A stretch of 64,000 nucleotides of DNA from Bryum argenteum. Its lineage: Eukaryota; Streptophyta; Bryopsida; Bryales; Bryaceae. The stretch is from assembly GCA_037043015.1 (NCBI GenBank), contig CM073321.1, positions 26,363,510 to 26,427,509 of the forward strand, given 5' to 3'. Positions within the stretch are counted from its first letter, which is position 1, and each line of letters begins with the position of its first letter. Below are positions 1 to 8,579 of this stretch, one piece after another. The position numbers were made by a program, and so were the translations under genes. The notes under the pieces were generated by a model. The model had not been told where the DNA came from. It saw only the letters and a list, made by a program, of their open reading frames with translations, and did no database searches.

Positions 1-26
1 CTTGGGCATGAGGGGAAGGGGTGCAA

Positions 27-943
27 CAACCACTTCCCAAAGAAATTCAAGAGGTGTTGGCCAAGTACAAGGATGTGCTTACCAATGAGTTACCCAAAGA
101 GCTACCCCAAGAAGAGAAGTGGATCACAAGATCGAGGTGCTACACGGAGCCGAGCCACCTTCTAAGGCACCTTATCGGTTAAACCAAAAAGAGTTGATGG
201 AGCTAAAGAAGCAACTAAACGACTTGTTGGAAAGGGGTTATGTGAGACCAAGCAAGTCACCATATGGTGCACCGGTCCTCTTTGTGGACAAGAAGGATGG
301 CAAGCTTAGGATGTGCATTGATTATAGGGCCTTGAATAAGGTGACCATCAAGAACAACTACCCTTTGCCTCGAATTGATGATCTCTTTGATAGATTGGCG
401 GGAGCTAAGTACTTTAGTCGCATAGACTTGAAGTCGGGTTACTACCAAATCCGCATTGCGGATGCGGATGTGGAAAAGACCGCGTGCCGCACAAGGTATG
501 GGTCTTATGAGTTCCTTGTGATGCCCTTTGGGTTGTGCAATGCACCCTCAACATTCACAACCCTTATGAACACCATCTTTCGAGAGGAAATGGATGACTT
601 TGTGATTGTCTACATCGACGACATCTTGGTGTTTTCCAAGACGGCCGAGGAACATGCAAGGCACCTTGAGGCAGTACTCATGAAGCTTAGAGACAACAAG
701 CTTTATGCTAACGGGGAAAAGAGTGAGTTTGCACAACTTGAGATGGAGTTCTTGGGCCATGTGGTTACCGGAGATGGAATCAAGCCGGACATGAAGAAGG
801 TGAAGGCAATTCAAGAGTGGAAGCGGCCTTCTACACAAAAGGGACTTAGGTCATTCCTTGGCCTAGCAAACTACTATCGCCGCTTCATACGCAACTTCTC
901 TAAGATTGCCAAGCCTTTGTCCGACTTGTTGAAAAAGGGGTGA
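27..943 (+). pseudogene. Reverse transcriptase domain of chromovirus pol
   Basis: The longest open stretch runs from 119 to 943 (274 codons). It shows the classical Ty3/gypsy RT blocks: a connection segment ending PYRLNQKE, the F/Y-palm block with [10 protein letters not shown], the YPLPRID motif, [15 protein letters not shown], the [12 protein letters not shown] block, the catalytic YIDD box near 608-622, and the [17 protein letters not shown] end. Upstream codons from about 27 are the usual linker after protease but lie in another frame. The stop at 941-943 follows a run of A and G and is a one-base shift before RNase H. The domain copies RNA into DNA in the native element; here it is only one piece of a broken polyprotein. 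Confidence 0.9.
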
Positions 944-1380
944 ACCAAGTATGGGATGAATTTTGCTACCAAGCCTTTGAGGAACTCAAGAACAAGTTGT
1001 CATCTCCACCGGTGTTGAAGTTCCCCGAGTTTGATAAGCCCTTTGAGGTCCACACAGATGCAAGTGACTTTGCCATTGGAGGCGTCTTGATGCAAGATGG
1101 TAGGCCAATTGCCTATGAGAGCAAGAAGTTGGATGGGTGTCAAAGGAGATGGCCAACTCACGAGAAGGAGCTCTTTGCGGTGGTGCATTGTTTGAAGACA
1201 TGGCAACATTACTTGGGGTTGCACAAGACTAAGGTCTACACCGATAATGTGTCTTTGAAGTATTTTGAGACACAAGCACAAATGAGTGCCAAACAATTGA
1301 GGTGGCATGATGCTTTGGCGCTCATGAATGTGGACTTGATCCACAAACCGGGCCGTGACAATGTGGTGCGGATGCGCTAA
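940..1380 (+). pseudogene. RNase H domain of chromovirus pol
   Basis: This 146-codon open stretch continues the polyprotein in a new frame. It contains the RNase H signature: HTDASDFAIGGVLMQ with the first catalytic Asp, AYESKKLDG, the THEKELFAVVHCLKTWQHYL helix with the catalytic Glu, and VYTDNVSLKYF with the next Asp. It degrades the RNA strand of the RNA-DNA hybrid during reverse transcription. It ends at a stop just after the IHKPGRDN block where the frame changes again, so the integrase is not in phase. Confidence 0.88.
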
Positions 1381-1403
1381 GTAGAAAGGAAGAGTTTCAT
1401 GCC

Positions 1404-2690
1404 ATGAGCACCACCCAAGTCTTGCGGCTCATGTATAAGGGTGAAGGCAATTGGGAACGGCGGATAAGAGAGGGGTACATGAAGGACCCCGAGGCACAAC
1501 AAATGCTTGGTGATCTTAGGAAGGGCAAGAAGCTCAAGGAGATCAAGTTGGTGAATGGATTGCTCAAGTATAAGCAAAGTAGGGTGTATGTTCCTCAAGG
1601 CAAGCTTAGATTGTTGGTTTTGAAGGAGGAACATGATAGTCCCATAGCCGCCATAGGGGAGAAAAGGCTACCATTGCAACGGTGTCAAGGAGGTACTATT
1701 GGCGGGGATGAAAGATGACATAACCCACTTTGTGAAGACTTGTGTGAAGTGCCAACTTAACCGGGCTTCATATCAAAAGCAAGCGGGCTTGTTGCAACCA
1801 TTGCCAATTCCGCCGGGTCCTTGGCATAGTGTATCTATGGACTTCATCACAAGCCTTCCCGAGTCGCAAGGGTATGATGCCATCTTAGTGATGGTGGATC
1901 GGTTTAGCAAGTTGGCTCATATGGTGCCAACTAGAGGAACCTGAATCGCGCTTGAGACCGCCAAGATCTTTCTCGATGCATGGTGGAAGCATCACGGGTT
2001 GCCAAGAGTGATTGTGTCGATCGAGACCCAAAGTTCACAAGTGCATTTTGGAGACACTTCTTTAGGAAGGTGGGAACCAAGTTGACATTTAGCACTCGCC
2101 TTTCATCCCCAAACAGATGGGCAAACCGAAAGGGTGAATGGGGTCTTGAACCAATACTTGAGGAACTTTGTGAGTGCGGACCAACGTGATTGGGTAGACT
2201 ATGTGGGGTTGGCGGAGTTCGATTACAATGCGGCCACACACTCGGCGACTAAGGAGTCACCTTTCAAAGTGGCCTATGGAGTGGAGCCACTCCAACTCGC
2301 CGACTTAGCTCTCGAGGGGGCACATTCAACACCGAGTTCAACCAAGATGGTGAAGACTTGGCCAAGAAGCGGGAACATATGTTGGAAAAAACCAAGTTGT
2401 TGTTGGAGAAGGCAAGAAGGCGCTATGAGAAGCAAGTCAATGCCGGAAGACGTGAAGTGGAGTATGAGGTGGGACAAAAGGTGTTGTTGAATGTGAAGAA
2501 CTTCACCATGCCCGAAGGCCTCACTCCAAAGTTCATGTCCAAGTTTGCGGGTCCGTTTCCCATTGTGGAACGGGTGTTCAAAGATGTGTATAAGTTGGAG
2601 CTACCACCCGAGATCAAAGTGCATCCAACATTCCATGTTTCATTGTTAAAGCCATTCAAGGAGGATACCTTGTGGCGGATCGCAAGCAAG
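1404..2690 (+). pseudogene. Integrase (zinc and DDE core) of chromovirus pol, frameshifted
   Basis: The integrase is spread over several frames. Around 1404-1718 is the N-terminal zinc region (the His end reads EEHDSP) and around 1735-1760 the CVKCQ end of the HHCC finger. The core begins with SMDFITSLPES near 1837 (first Asp), continues through VDRFSKLAHMVP, has a second Asp in the RDPKF block near 2020-2035, and a Glu in the GQTERVNG block near 2116-2140. The GPFPIVERV block near 2548 precedes the chromodomain. Changes of frame lie near 1650-1700, 1945, 2090 and 2340. In a living element this enzyme inserts the cDNA; this copy cannot make it in one piece. Confidence 0.82.
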
Positions 2691-2709
2691 TGATTCGGCC
2701 ACCACCGAG

Positions 2710-2919
2710 TTGGTTGGACAACATTTGGAATATGAGGTAGAGGCCATCCTCAAGAGTAGGAACCTCAAAAACAAGAGCAAGGAATACCTTGTGAAGTGGC
2801 GAGGATACCACGAGAAAGAAGCAACGTGGGTGGCGGCAAAGGACATGGTGAATGCTAAGGAGGTGGTGGAGAACTTTGAGAAGAATAGGAGCTCCAACAA
2901 GAAGCAACGTAGGCATTGA
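2710..2919 (+). pseudogene. Chromodomain at the end of chromovirus pol
   Basis: The segment encodes YEVEAILKSR, then KEYLVKWRGYHEKEATWV, then a final helix with VVENFEKN. This is the chromodomain fold: a first aromatic/hydrophobic strand, the YLVKWRGY strand and the ATW aromatic. Chromodomains at the C-terminus of integrase are thought to direct insertion to particular chromatin. The open stretch starts at GTG after a frame change, so the domain is not fused in frame to the integrase here. The stop is at 2917-2919. Confidence 0.88.
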
Positions 2920-3700
2920 TGAGGACATCAATCTCCGTAGTGGGGAGGATGACTTGTAGCTTGGGCGTAGATCCACAACACTTGTACTTGTTCTTTGGAT
3001 TTGGCAATAAAGTTTGGCTTTGGTGTGTGCAAAGAGAAGAGTATGAGATGGAGTCCTAGTCTTGTACTTGTGCTAAGTTGGTGGAAGAGGGGGAATAGAG
3101 ATGTGAAACCGAGTTGGGAAGGCCGAGTAATGGGGACCAAGGCTAGGAGAAAGAGTGGATAAAACCATGAAGTCCCTTGGCCTTGGGCTTGTCCGGCGGG
3201 GACAAGGTAATGGCGCGTGCTCATAAAAGCGCCACTCCCACAAACTAGTGCAAGCTAGTGCATGGGAGTCATGAACCCATGCCTTGAAAGAGATAGTGGG
3301 ATCCGAGTTGGGCGGAACTTGGCATTACCCGTGCGATCGAGTCGTGGTGTAAAAGCCATCTTGGGTTTGCAACCAAGACAACTTGGTGGAAGCATTGAGG
3401 TCCAGCCTAGTAGTCAAGGAAGAAGTGTTAGGCTAGTGGAGCCGAACTTGGAGAGCCAAGGTAAGGGCAATCCAAGAGGGTCTCAAAGTAGGTGGGTCTA
3501 GAGTAGTTTAGTTGCCTTGGAAGAAGTCCGGGGTTCTAAACGGACCACCTAGTGACGACACCTTTGAGACTTTGCCAAAGTTTGAGAGTGCATTGTGGGG
3601 TCGCGCCTGGTGAAACACAATCTTTGCACCAATGGGGATGGCAACCCAAGAGTTGGTGTGACCGACTACAAGTATAGTCGATGAGGCATCGACTCCATTA
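2920..3700 (+). other. Non-coding internal 3' region of the chromovirus
   Basis: About 0.8 kb between the chromodomain stop and the polypurine tract. Short open stretches here (for example 3262-3501) show no recognisable domain and have the same base composition as the LTR. I see no gene. The segment belongs to the element because it is bounded by pol and the LTR. Confidence 0.6.
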
Positions 3701-3712
3701 GGTGGGGGTGAG
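3701..3712 (+). other. Polypurine tract of the chromovirus
   Basis: GGTGGGGGTGAG immediately precedes the LTR start TGTCGC at 3713. A purine-rich tract in exactly this place primes plus-strand DNA synthesis in LTR retrotransposons. One T interrupts each half. Its position next to an LTR end that mirrors the other end fixes the LTR boundary. Confidence 0.7.
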
Positions 3713-4110
3713 TGTCGCGCACCTCTCCTTGAGGAGTGCCCGCAACACCAAGGGCCCAAGGGGGACACCGGAGTGACGCCCGGGCCTTGGGGTGCCAAGG
3801 TGAAGGGAACCTAAGTGGGCCTAGTGTGGGAGAGGACCCCGGGCGTTGGAGACGCCTCTCACCCACGGAGACTAGGAGCCACGAGGGAATGGACATGAGA
3901 TTATGGAAGCTCATGTTGCCACGATTCCAGGATGCTAAGGAGCACCTCATTTGGAGGTGTGAGCTAAAAGTTATGGGAGTTGGAAGATTGTGGGACTAAA
4001 GGGAGTGCTGTCCAGGGACAGTGCTGGACTGGGAAGCTGGCCCGGGACTCCCGAATCTTCAGAGGGGCATAACTCCCTCAATACTTGTCGGATTGAGGCA
4101 AGTAAGGTGT

Positions 4111-4145
4111 CTATCGGCATCTACTTGACGAGTAGATGTCGATAG
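4111..4145. other. Stem-loop conserved between two LTRs
   Basis: Arms CTATCGGCATCTACT (4111-4125) and AGTAGATGTCGATAG (4131-4145) pair with one G-T wobble around the 5-nt loop TGACG. The LTR at 19577-21063 has the same stem with a different loop (20498-20524). A kept stem with a changed loop suggests the fold matters, perhaps for RNA processing or protein binding; this is inference. Confidence 0.6.
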
Positions 4146-4380
4146 AGTGGTCGCTCGTCGCGTTTGGATGCGGGACGAGGTAGATACGAGCCCTGGAAGG
4201 TTCGGGAAGTCTCCCGGGGCCTTCCAGCGGCTAAGGCATTGGGAGATTGGGTGGTCTTCCAAAACTAAGAGGTGTGAGGGTCCAGCCCTTCACCTAGGAC
4301 CAGGGGCTGCCGAATCCCACAGAGTATACTATGGGGAGGGCTGGTCTCCTCCCCACTCCCATGGTGCCTTGGTGGTGACC

Positions 4381-4625
4381 AAGGTGGGAGTCCCGAGTGG
4401 TGTGGCTAGTGTTGGGGCCTCACCATGGGGACTCCCAAGCCAAGGTGAGTCCCAATGGGTGGAGCTAGTGTTGGGGCTCCACCATGGGGACTCAAAGTGC
4501 AAAATGAGGCACGGTGGGTGGAGCTAGTGTTGGGGCTTCACCACGGTGGCTCATAAGGACAAGGTGAGTCCCGGTGGGGGAGCTAGTGTTGGGGCTTCAC
4601 CACGGGGACTCATATGGGCAAAATG
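4381..4625. repeat. Four-copy 59-bp tandem repeat inside the LTR
   Basis: The word CTAGTGTTGGGGC recurs at 4406, 4465, 4524 and 4583, an exact 59-bp spacing, with the block between copies (CACCA[TC]GGGGACTC and GTGAGTCCC) also repeated with substitutions. Subrepeats are common in plant LTR U3 regions and often carry enhancer sites. Confidence 0.85.
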
Positions 4626-4701
4626 AGGACCATGAGTGCTACCGATGTGGGGTGGTGTCTCACCGCCGGCGTTGTGATTACTTGGTGGCCTTGGGGTCAC
4701 C

Positions 4702-5311
4702 ATGGTGGTCATGGGCGGTGGTGAGGAGACACCACCAAGTGCGGTTAGGCCGCGTGGTATGGGAGTGCCACCAAGTTGGGCCTTGGACATAAGTGGAAGT
4801 CCGCACCTAACCATTGGCTACCTACGAAGGGGTTGAGTCCCGGTTGCATGAGTAGGAGGGATTGATAACCAAGCGGTGAGCTTGGTGGTTGGTATGGAGA
4901 GCTAACTTTGTGCATGTGGGGGATGTGCAGAGTTAGCGCTCGTGACACTTGCTAGAGTTGGGAAAAAGTTGGTGTAAGCTAAGGTGAGCTAGCAAGGGTT
5001 GCGACAATGGTGGTCATGGGCGGTGGTGAGGAGACACCACCAAGTGCGGTTAGGCCGCGTGGTATGGGAGTGCCACCAAGTTGGGCCTTGGACATAAGTG
5101 GAAGTCCGCACCTAACCATTGGCTACCTACGAAGGGGTTGAGTCCCGGTTGCATGAGTAGGAGGGATTGATAACCAAGCGGTGAGCTTGGTGGTTGGTAT
5201 GGAGAGCTAACTTTGTGCATGTGGGGGATGTGCAGAGTTAGCGCTCGTGACACTTGCTAGAGTTGGGAAAAAGTTGGTGTAAGCTAAGGTGAGCTAGCAA
5301 GGGTTGCGACA
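4702..5311. repeat. Exact 305-bp tandem duplication of the LTR 3' end
   Basis: Positions 4702-5006 and 5007-5311 are identical by eye over 305 bp, each copy ending GCGACA, the LTR terminus. The duplication therefore adds a second LTR end to the LTR. It accounts for the two identical open frames on the minus strand at 4745-4948 and 5050-5253, which are not genes. Confidence 0.92.
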
Positions 5312-6023
5312 GAGTTGGCGGAAAGATGAAGAGTACATCGCCATTGAATGACGGAGGCAAGAAAGATACGTTGACGGTGCAGATGGTTTTGAAATCAATT
5401 TTTTTGAGGAGAGTCTTGCTACTGGGCATACTAGCGAGGTTGCAGAGAGATGGAAGAATTTTTTTGGGTCTGACAATTTGCGATGAAACTAAAGAAGGAG
5501 GGGTGGCTCTTAGGTAGTTATCCCTAACAAGAGGTGGCAATGGAATATCAGACGTCAGACGACATGGTTGCAGAGGAGACTTCTTCTCGTCTTCTGATGA
5601 ATCCGATATGTCAATGGTGACTTCGAGACCTGGTTCGACCTTGACACGAGTAAGAGCTGGAGCAACCGTGGAGATAGTAGAAGAACTACGTGGGGTTAGG
5701 AGAACTGTTGAGGCGTTCATGACGGACTCTGTCAAGCCGTAGAGGCGATACTTTCCAGCTCGAAGCTTCCAGATTGTAGTATTGTTCTCTAGGATGATTG
5801 GATCTACGACCATGGAGTACTGAACATGATTAGTATCAGGTTCTAGAACTTCTCTCTCTAACCACAGGGAAGATGCATCGTAGCCGAATCGAATTCCAAG
5901 CCACAATGCACTGATGTCTACGACACCTTCAAGCCCTACGGCCATGCAAATGGGAACAAGTGCTCCTTGTGACAGAATCTCAACAATGTCTGCGGCAATG
6001 GGTTCAGTGGACGAGGAAGCCAT
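5312..6023 (-). CDS. Hypothetical protein, 3' end cut off by LTR
   Basis: The frame opens at ATG 6023-6021 and runs 237 codons to 5312, where the chromovirus LTR begins; the remaining codons to 5238 come from the LTR. The product starts MASSSTEPIAADIVEIL and has no domain I recognise. It contains a basic/Val stretch RVKVEPG that fits a SUMO-acceptor pattern (VKVE) and, just after it, VTIDISDSSEDE, a hydrophobic core followed by acidic and Ser residues as in SUMO-interacting motifs. These motifs are short and only suggestive. On the minus strand a TATAAAC box lies about 70 bp upstream (near 6090-6099). The gene is divergent from the one starting at 6537. The true C-terminus would be beyond the left edge of the window. 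Confidence 0.55.
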
Positions 6024-6536
6024 GATGTCCGAGAGGACCAACGAGCATCGGCAGTGGATGTAAGGAAAGGATACACACTACTAGACGATATACCGTTTAT
6101 AAGAGAGAATTTGTACTAAGATCTCGTAATGAAGTGAATAAGGTGGGGAGAGTGATTAAACGGACAATTACCATGAGGAAGAGTGAATATGGTATACCAT
6201 TAGGCAATTGTAATTAGTGTCATTAAAGTGCAAAATCTTGTGATCACGAAATTGGAAAAGTGACGGCGGCGGCATTGTCGAGCATTTGTATGCAAATTCA
6301 AAAATTAGATTAGCATATCATGTCGAGATCGTATCAGGTTAGCGGCACCACCGAGCCGTCATATTTGTTGCGATAATTTATGATAAAGCGCACAATTTAC
6401 GTTAGGGGCGGCTTGTGAACTTTGTTTAAATAGGAGTAGGACGACGAGATGGTCCTTTCTTTCGTTCGTTTAGTTCGAGTTGGTAAGGTATTGAGACGGT
6501 ACGATCGGTGTGCTTCGCTCGTCGAGTCTTGACATT
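6024..6536. promoter_or_regulatory. Divergent intergenic promoter region
   Basis: About 510 bp between two genes transcribed apart. On the minus strand TATAAAC lies near 6090-6099, roughly 70 bp before the 6023 ATG. On the plus strand TTTAAATAGG lies near 6423-6432, about 105 bp before the 6537 ATG. Nothing else is recognised. Start sites are not known. Confidence 0.45.
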
Positions 6537-7249
6537 ATGGACGCGGTGAGCTCGGGTCCGAGAGATCCGGTGATGTGTGCCTAAGAAGAAGAAGAAGAAG
6601 AGGGGTACTCGTTTTAGTAATCTGAAAGCGCGCAAACGAAGTGCATTGCGAAAGGTGGGTGCGTCTAGGTCAAGTGGAGATGAGGGAGGCCCTGCTGATT
6701 TTGATTTGAACGATGATGAACTCGGGCCCCATTATAGGAGGAATCTGAAAATGCGGTCGATCAATCTTGACACAGTGATCGAGATTAACAAGAAAGACAC
6801 TGGTGAAGATGAGAACAAATTCAAGAGATTCATAGATGAGCAAGAGCGCACTAGAAGTGGATCGACATCCAGCGAATCTCTATGTTATTACATAGGAGGT
6901 GATGAGGTTGCACAGGATTCCAAGCGAGTACGCTAGTATTCTTGAGTTTGTGCTATTTAGTTATTGCAGTTTGAGTTTACTGAGTTGAATGTTTGTTTAC
7001 AAGGTTGATGCCGATGAAGGTCCCAAGGTCGATGAGGTAGATGAAATAAGTTTTGACAATTCGGACAAAAACTTGAAGGACAATGATGAGAACGAGGAGC
7101 AAATGGACGAAAAGAAGGCGTTGGTAGATGTTGGAGAGAATGAAGATACCATCGATCGAATTATAGAGGAGGAGGTAAATGATATGACGTTTTTCCTAAG
7201 TGTCATGAAGGAGTCAGGGCACATTTTAGCATTCACCTCGATAGATTAG
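6537..7249 (+). CDS. Basic-then-acidic hypothetical nuclear-type protein, two exons
   Basis: A 5' ATG at 6537 opens a short frame that stops at 6582-6584; the long frame (6577-6927) is offset by one base, so a single inserted base or an unseen upstream exon must be assumed. The long frame begins with PKKKKKKRG, a typical nuclear localisation run, followed by a Ser/Arg-rich part and an acidic part. A 76-bp intron at 6928-7003 (CGA|GTACGC...TTTACAAG|GTTGATG) restores phase to 7004-7249, an Asp/Glu-rich tail ending FTSID. No enzyme domain is visible. The gene is divergent from 5312-6023 and upstream of the methyltransferase-like gene. The exon structure is my inference. Confidence 0.45.
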
Positions 7250-7439
7250 AGACGTGATTATGTTTGCACTAAGAAAATGTGACCTAATATTGAATAAATG
7301 ATTGATTGGTTTTCGTACTTGTAAATCATGTGAGTTTTGAATGCGGTACAAGTGTCAAGTCTCGTGAATAAAAGAGGGCAAATATTCTAACATAAAGGAT
7401 CCAAGGTTATATCCCCAAGCAGGTACGGGTATACGAAGC
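7250..7439. other. Intergenic, no feature seen
   Basis: AT-rich sequence after the acidic ORF, containing possible polyadenylation-like AATAAA near 7291-7297 and 7366-7372. No gene is seen. Confidence 0.4.
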
Positions 7440-7605
7440 GCCGACGGGTATCGGGGTGAGAACCCCCGGCCCGGGCAGCAGCGACGGCGGTTACAGGGTA
7501 AGAACCCCCGGCCCGGGCAGCAGCGCCGGCGGGTACCGGGGTGAGACCCCCGGCCCAGGCCGCATCGCCGGCGGGTACCAGGGCGAGAACCCCTGGCCTG
7601 GAGTG
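7440..7605. repeat. GC-rich 42-bp minisatellite, four copies
   Basis: The word AACCCCCGGC (or a close variant) starts at 7461, 7503, 7545 and 7588, giving a 42-43 bp period. Units carry CGCCGGCGGGTACCGGGG and GGCCCGGGCAGCAGCG. The array is far richer in GC than its surroundings. The open frame on the minus strand (7355-7729) is a by-product of the repeat. Confidence 0.8.
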
Positions 7606-7848
7606 AGAAGCCCCCGCCGCGCCGTTCAGCGGTGAGCGGTGACCGCGTCGTGAGCTTGTCGCTGTCCGTCTCTCTCCGCTCCCTCTCCGGAGGCTTCTTC
7701 CCTGTCAAATCAGCTGCTTTGCGGCGCATTGCTCAATTTGACCAGGTGATGCCGGCACGTTCGTCAAATGATCCTGGGTAATTTCTGAAATGGGAGGTCC
7801 TCCTTTGTGCGCCGCGCAAAACCCTAGAAATTGAATGAGGAGCCGCCG

Positions 7849-8290
7849 ATGAAGCCTCAGATAAGCTTGGCAGTCGACAGTTGTGAAAAGTTGTCAGGAG
7901 AGATGCCTGACAGAAAGAGTGACAATTTGGATTGTAGCTACCAGAATAGAATGGACGCAATTAGTGAAGATGCTTCCGCTGCACTAATACGGCGTACTTG
8001 TTGCTATTAACAACTCCTTTCCTGTCTATGTGCAGTTCGGTTTGAAGGAAGGTGCTACAATGGCAAACTTGGGCGTTGGTGAGGAGATCACAGTGCAGCG
8101 AGAAGAGGAGATCAGAATGCAGCGAGAGGGAGAAGACGTGGAGAAGGGAAGAGACAATGTGAGTACTGATTCCTCGACAAGCCTCTTTTCTGAGTTTTAC
8201 AGGGAATACGCTCTTCAATACGCTCCAGGGAAAGAATTCAAGACTCGTGAAGAAAAGGAGGCGTGGTTTGCGAGGAGCTTCAAGATATGA
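7849..8290 (+). CDS. Two short open stretches, possible exons of a small gene
   Basis: From ATG 7849 a 48-codon frame (MKPQISLAVDSCEKLSGEMP...) runs to a stop at 7996. A short 5-codon uORF at 7835 overlaps it. After a pyrimidine tract ending TGTGCAG at 8036, a second open stretch runs to 8290 with an ATG at 8060 (MANLGVGEEITVQREEE...GKEFKTREEKEAWFARSFKI). The second part is Glu/Arg-rich and likely helical. I could not find splice sites that join the two in phase, because the obvious GT (7994) leaves the wrong phase. No family is recognised. Both lie upstream of the ParB/methyltransferase gene on the same strand. Confidence 0.35.
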
Positions 8291-8579
8291 ATTATCTACT
8301 TCAGCAAGTACTGAATTTGCTACTTCTGAATGCCGAGGAATCTCAGTCTTTTCTCGGGAGAGTACGAGTTCGTTGTTTCTGTCCATGGGACTTCTCTGGA
8401 GAGTGAATATTTTTAGGGGAATTTTGGCCCTTGCAGTGGTCCTAGTGTTGTAGCGGTGTTTTGTTCTCTACGGGGTCGGCAGCCTCCCTCAGACGCTACG
8501 CTGAGAGCCAGGTGATTGGACGCCGACACTCCAATTCCAATTCCTGTGCGTTTCAGTCGATGTGAATTAGGATGAATCC

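Larger units (their letters stand above)
1..5311 (+). mobile_element. Ty3/gypsy chromovirus, 3' portion with 3' LTR
   Basis: The window opens inside the pol region of a chromodomain-bearing Ty3/gypsy LTR retrotransposon. In order it shows the end of the protease-RT linker, reverse transcriptase, RNase H, integrase zinc and core domains, a chromodomain, about 0.8 kb of non-coding internal DNA, a polypurine tract and the 3' LTR. The 5' LTR, gag and protease lie outside the window. The domain order and the C-terminal chromodomain are those of chromoviruses; the LTR resembles that of the minus-strand element at 17935-21063. At least six frame changes break the polyprotein, so this copy is dead unless the assembly is wrong. 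The LTR end at 5311 abuts a truncated gene, so the element interrupted it. Confidence 0.9.
3713..5311 (+). repeat. 3' LTR of the chromovirus (TGTCGC...GCGACA)
   Basis: The LTR begins TGTCGC and ends GCGACA, perfect inverted hexamers with the usual TG...CA ends. Length is 1599 bp, or 1294 bp if the extra copy of the 305-bp terminal duplication is removed. It contains a four-copy 59-bp tandem repeat (4381-4625), a stem-loop (4111-4145) also present in the LTR of the minus-strand element, and a shared block near 3769-3790 (GGAGTGACGCCCGGG). The 5' LTR is off the window, so age cannot be estimated here. Confidence 0.82.

Noticed and set aside
4745-5253. Two identical 67-codon proteins on the minus strand
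   Set aside because: They are the same non-coding LTR segment in a 305-bp tandem duplication.
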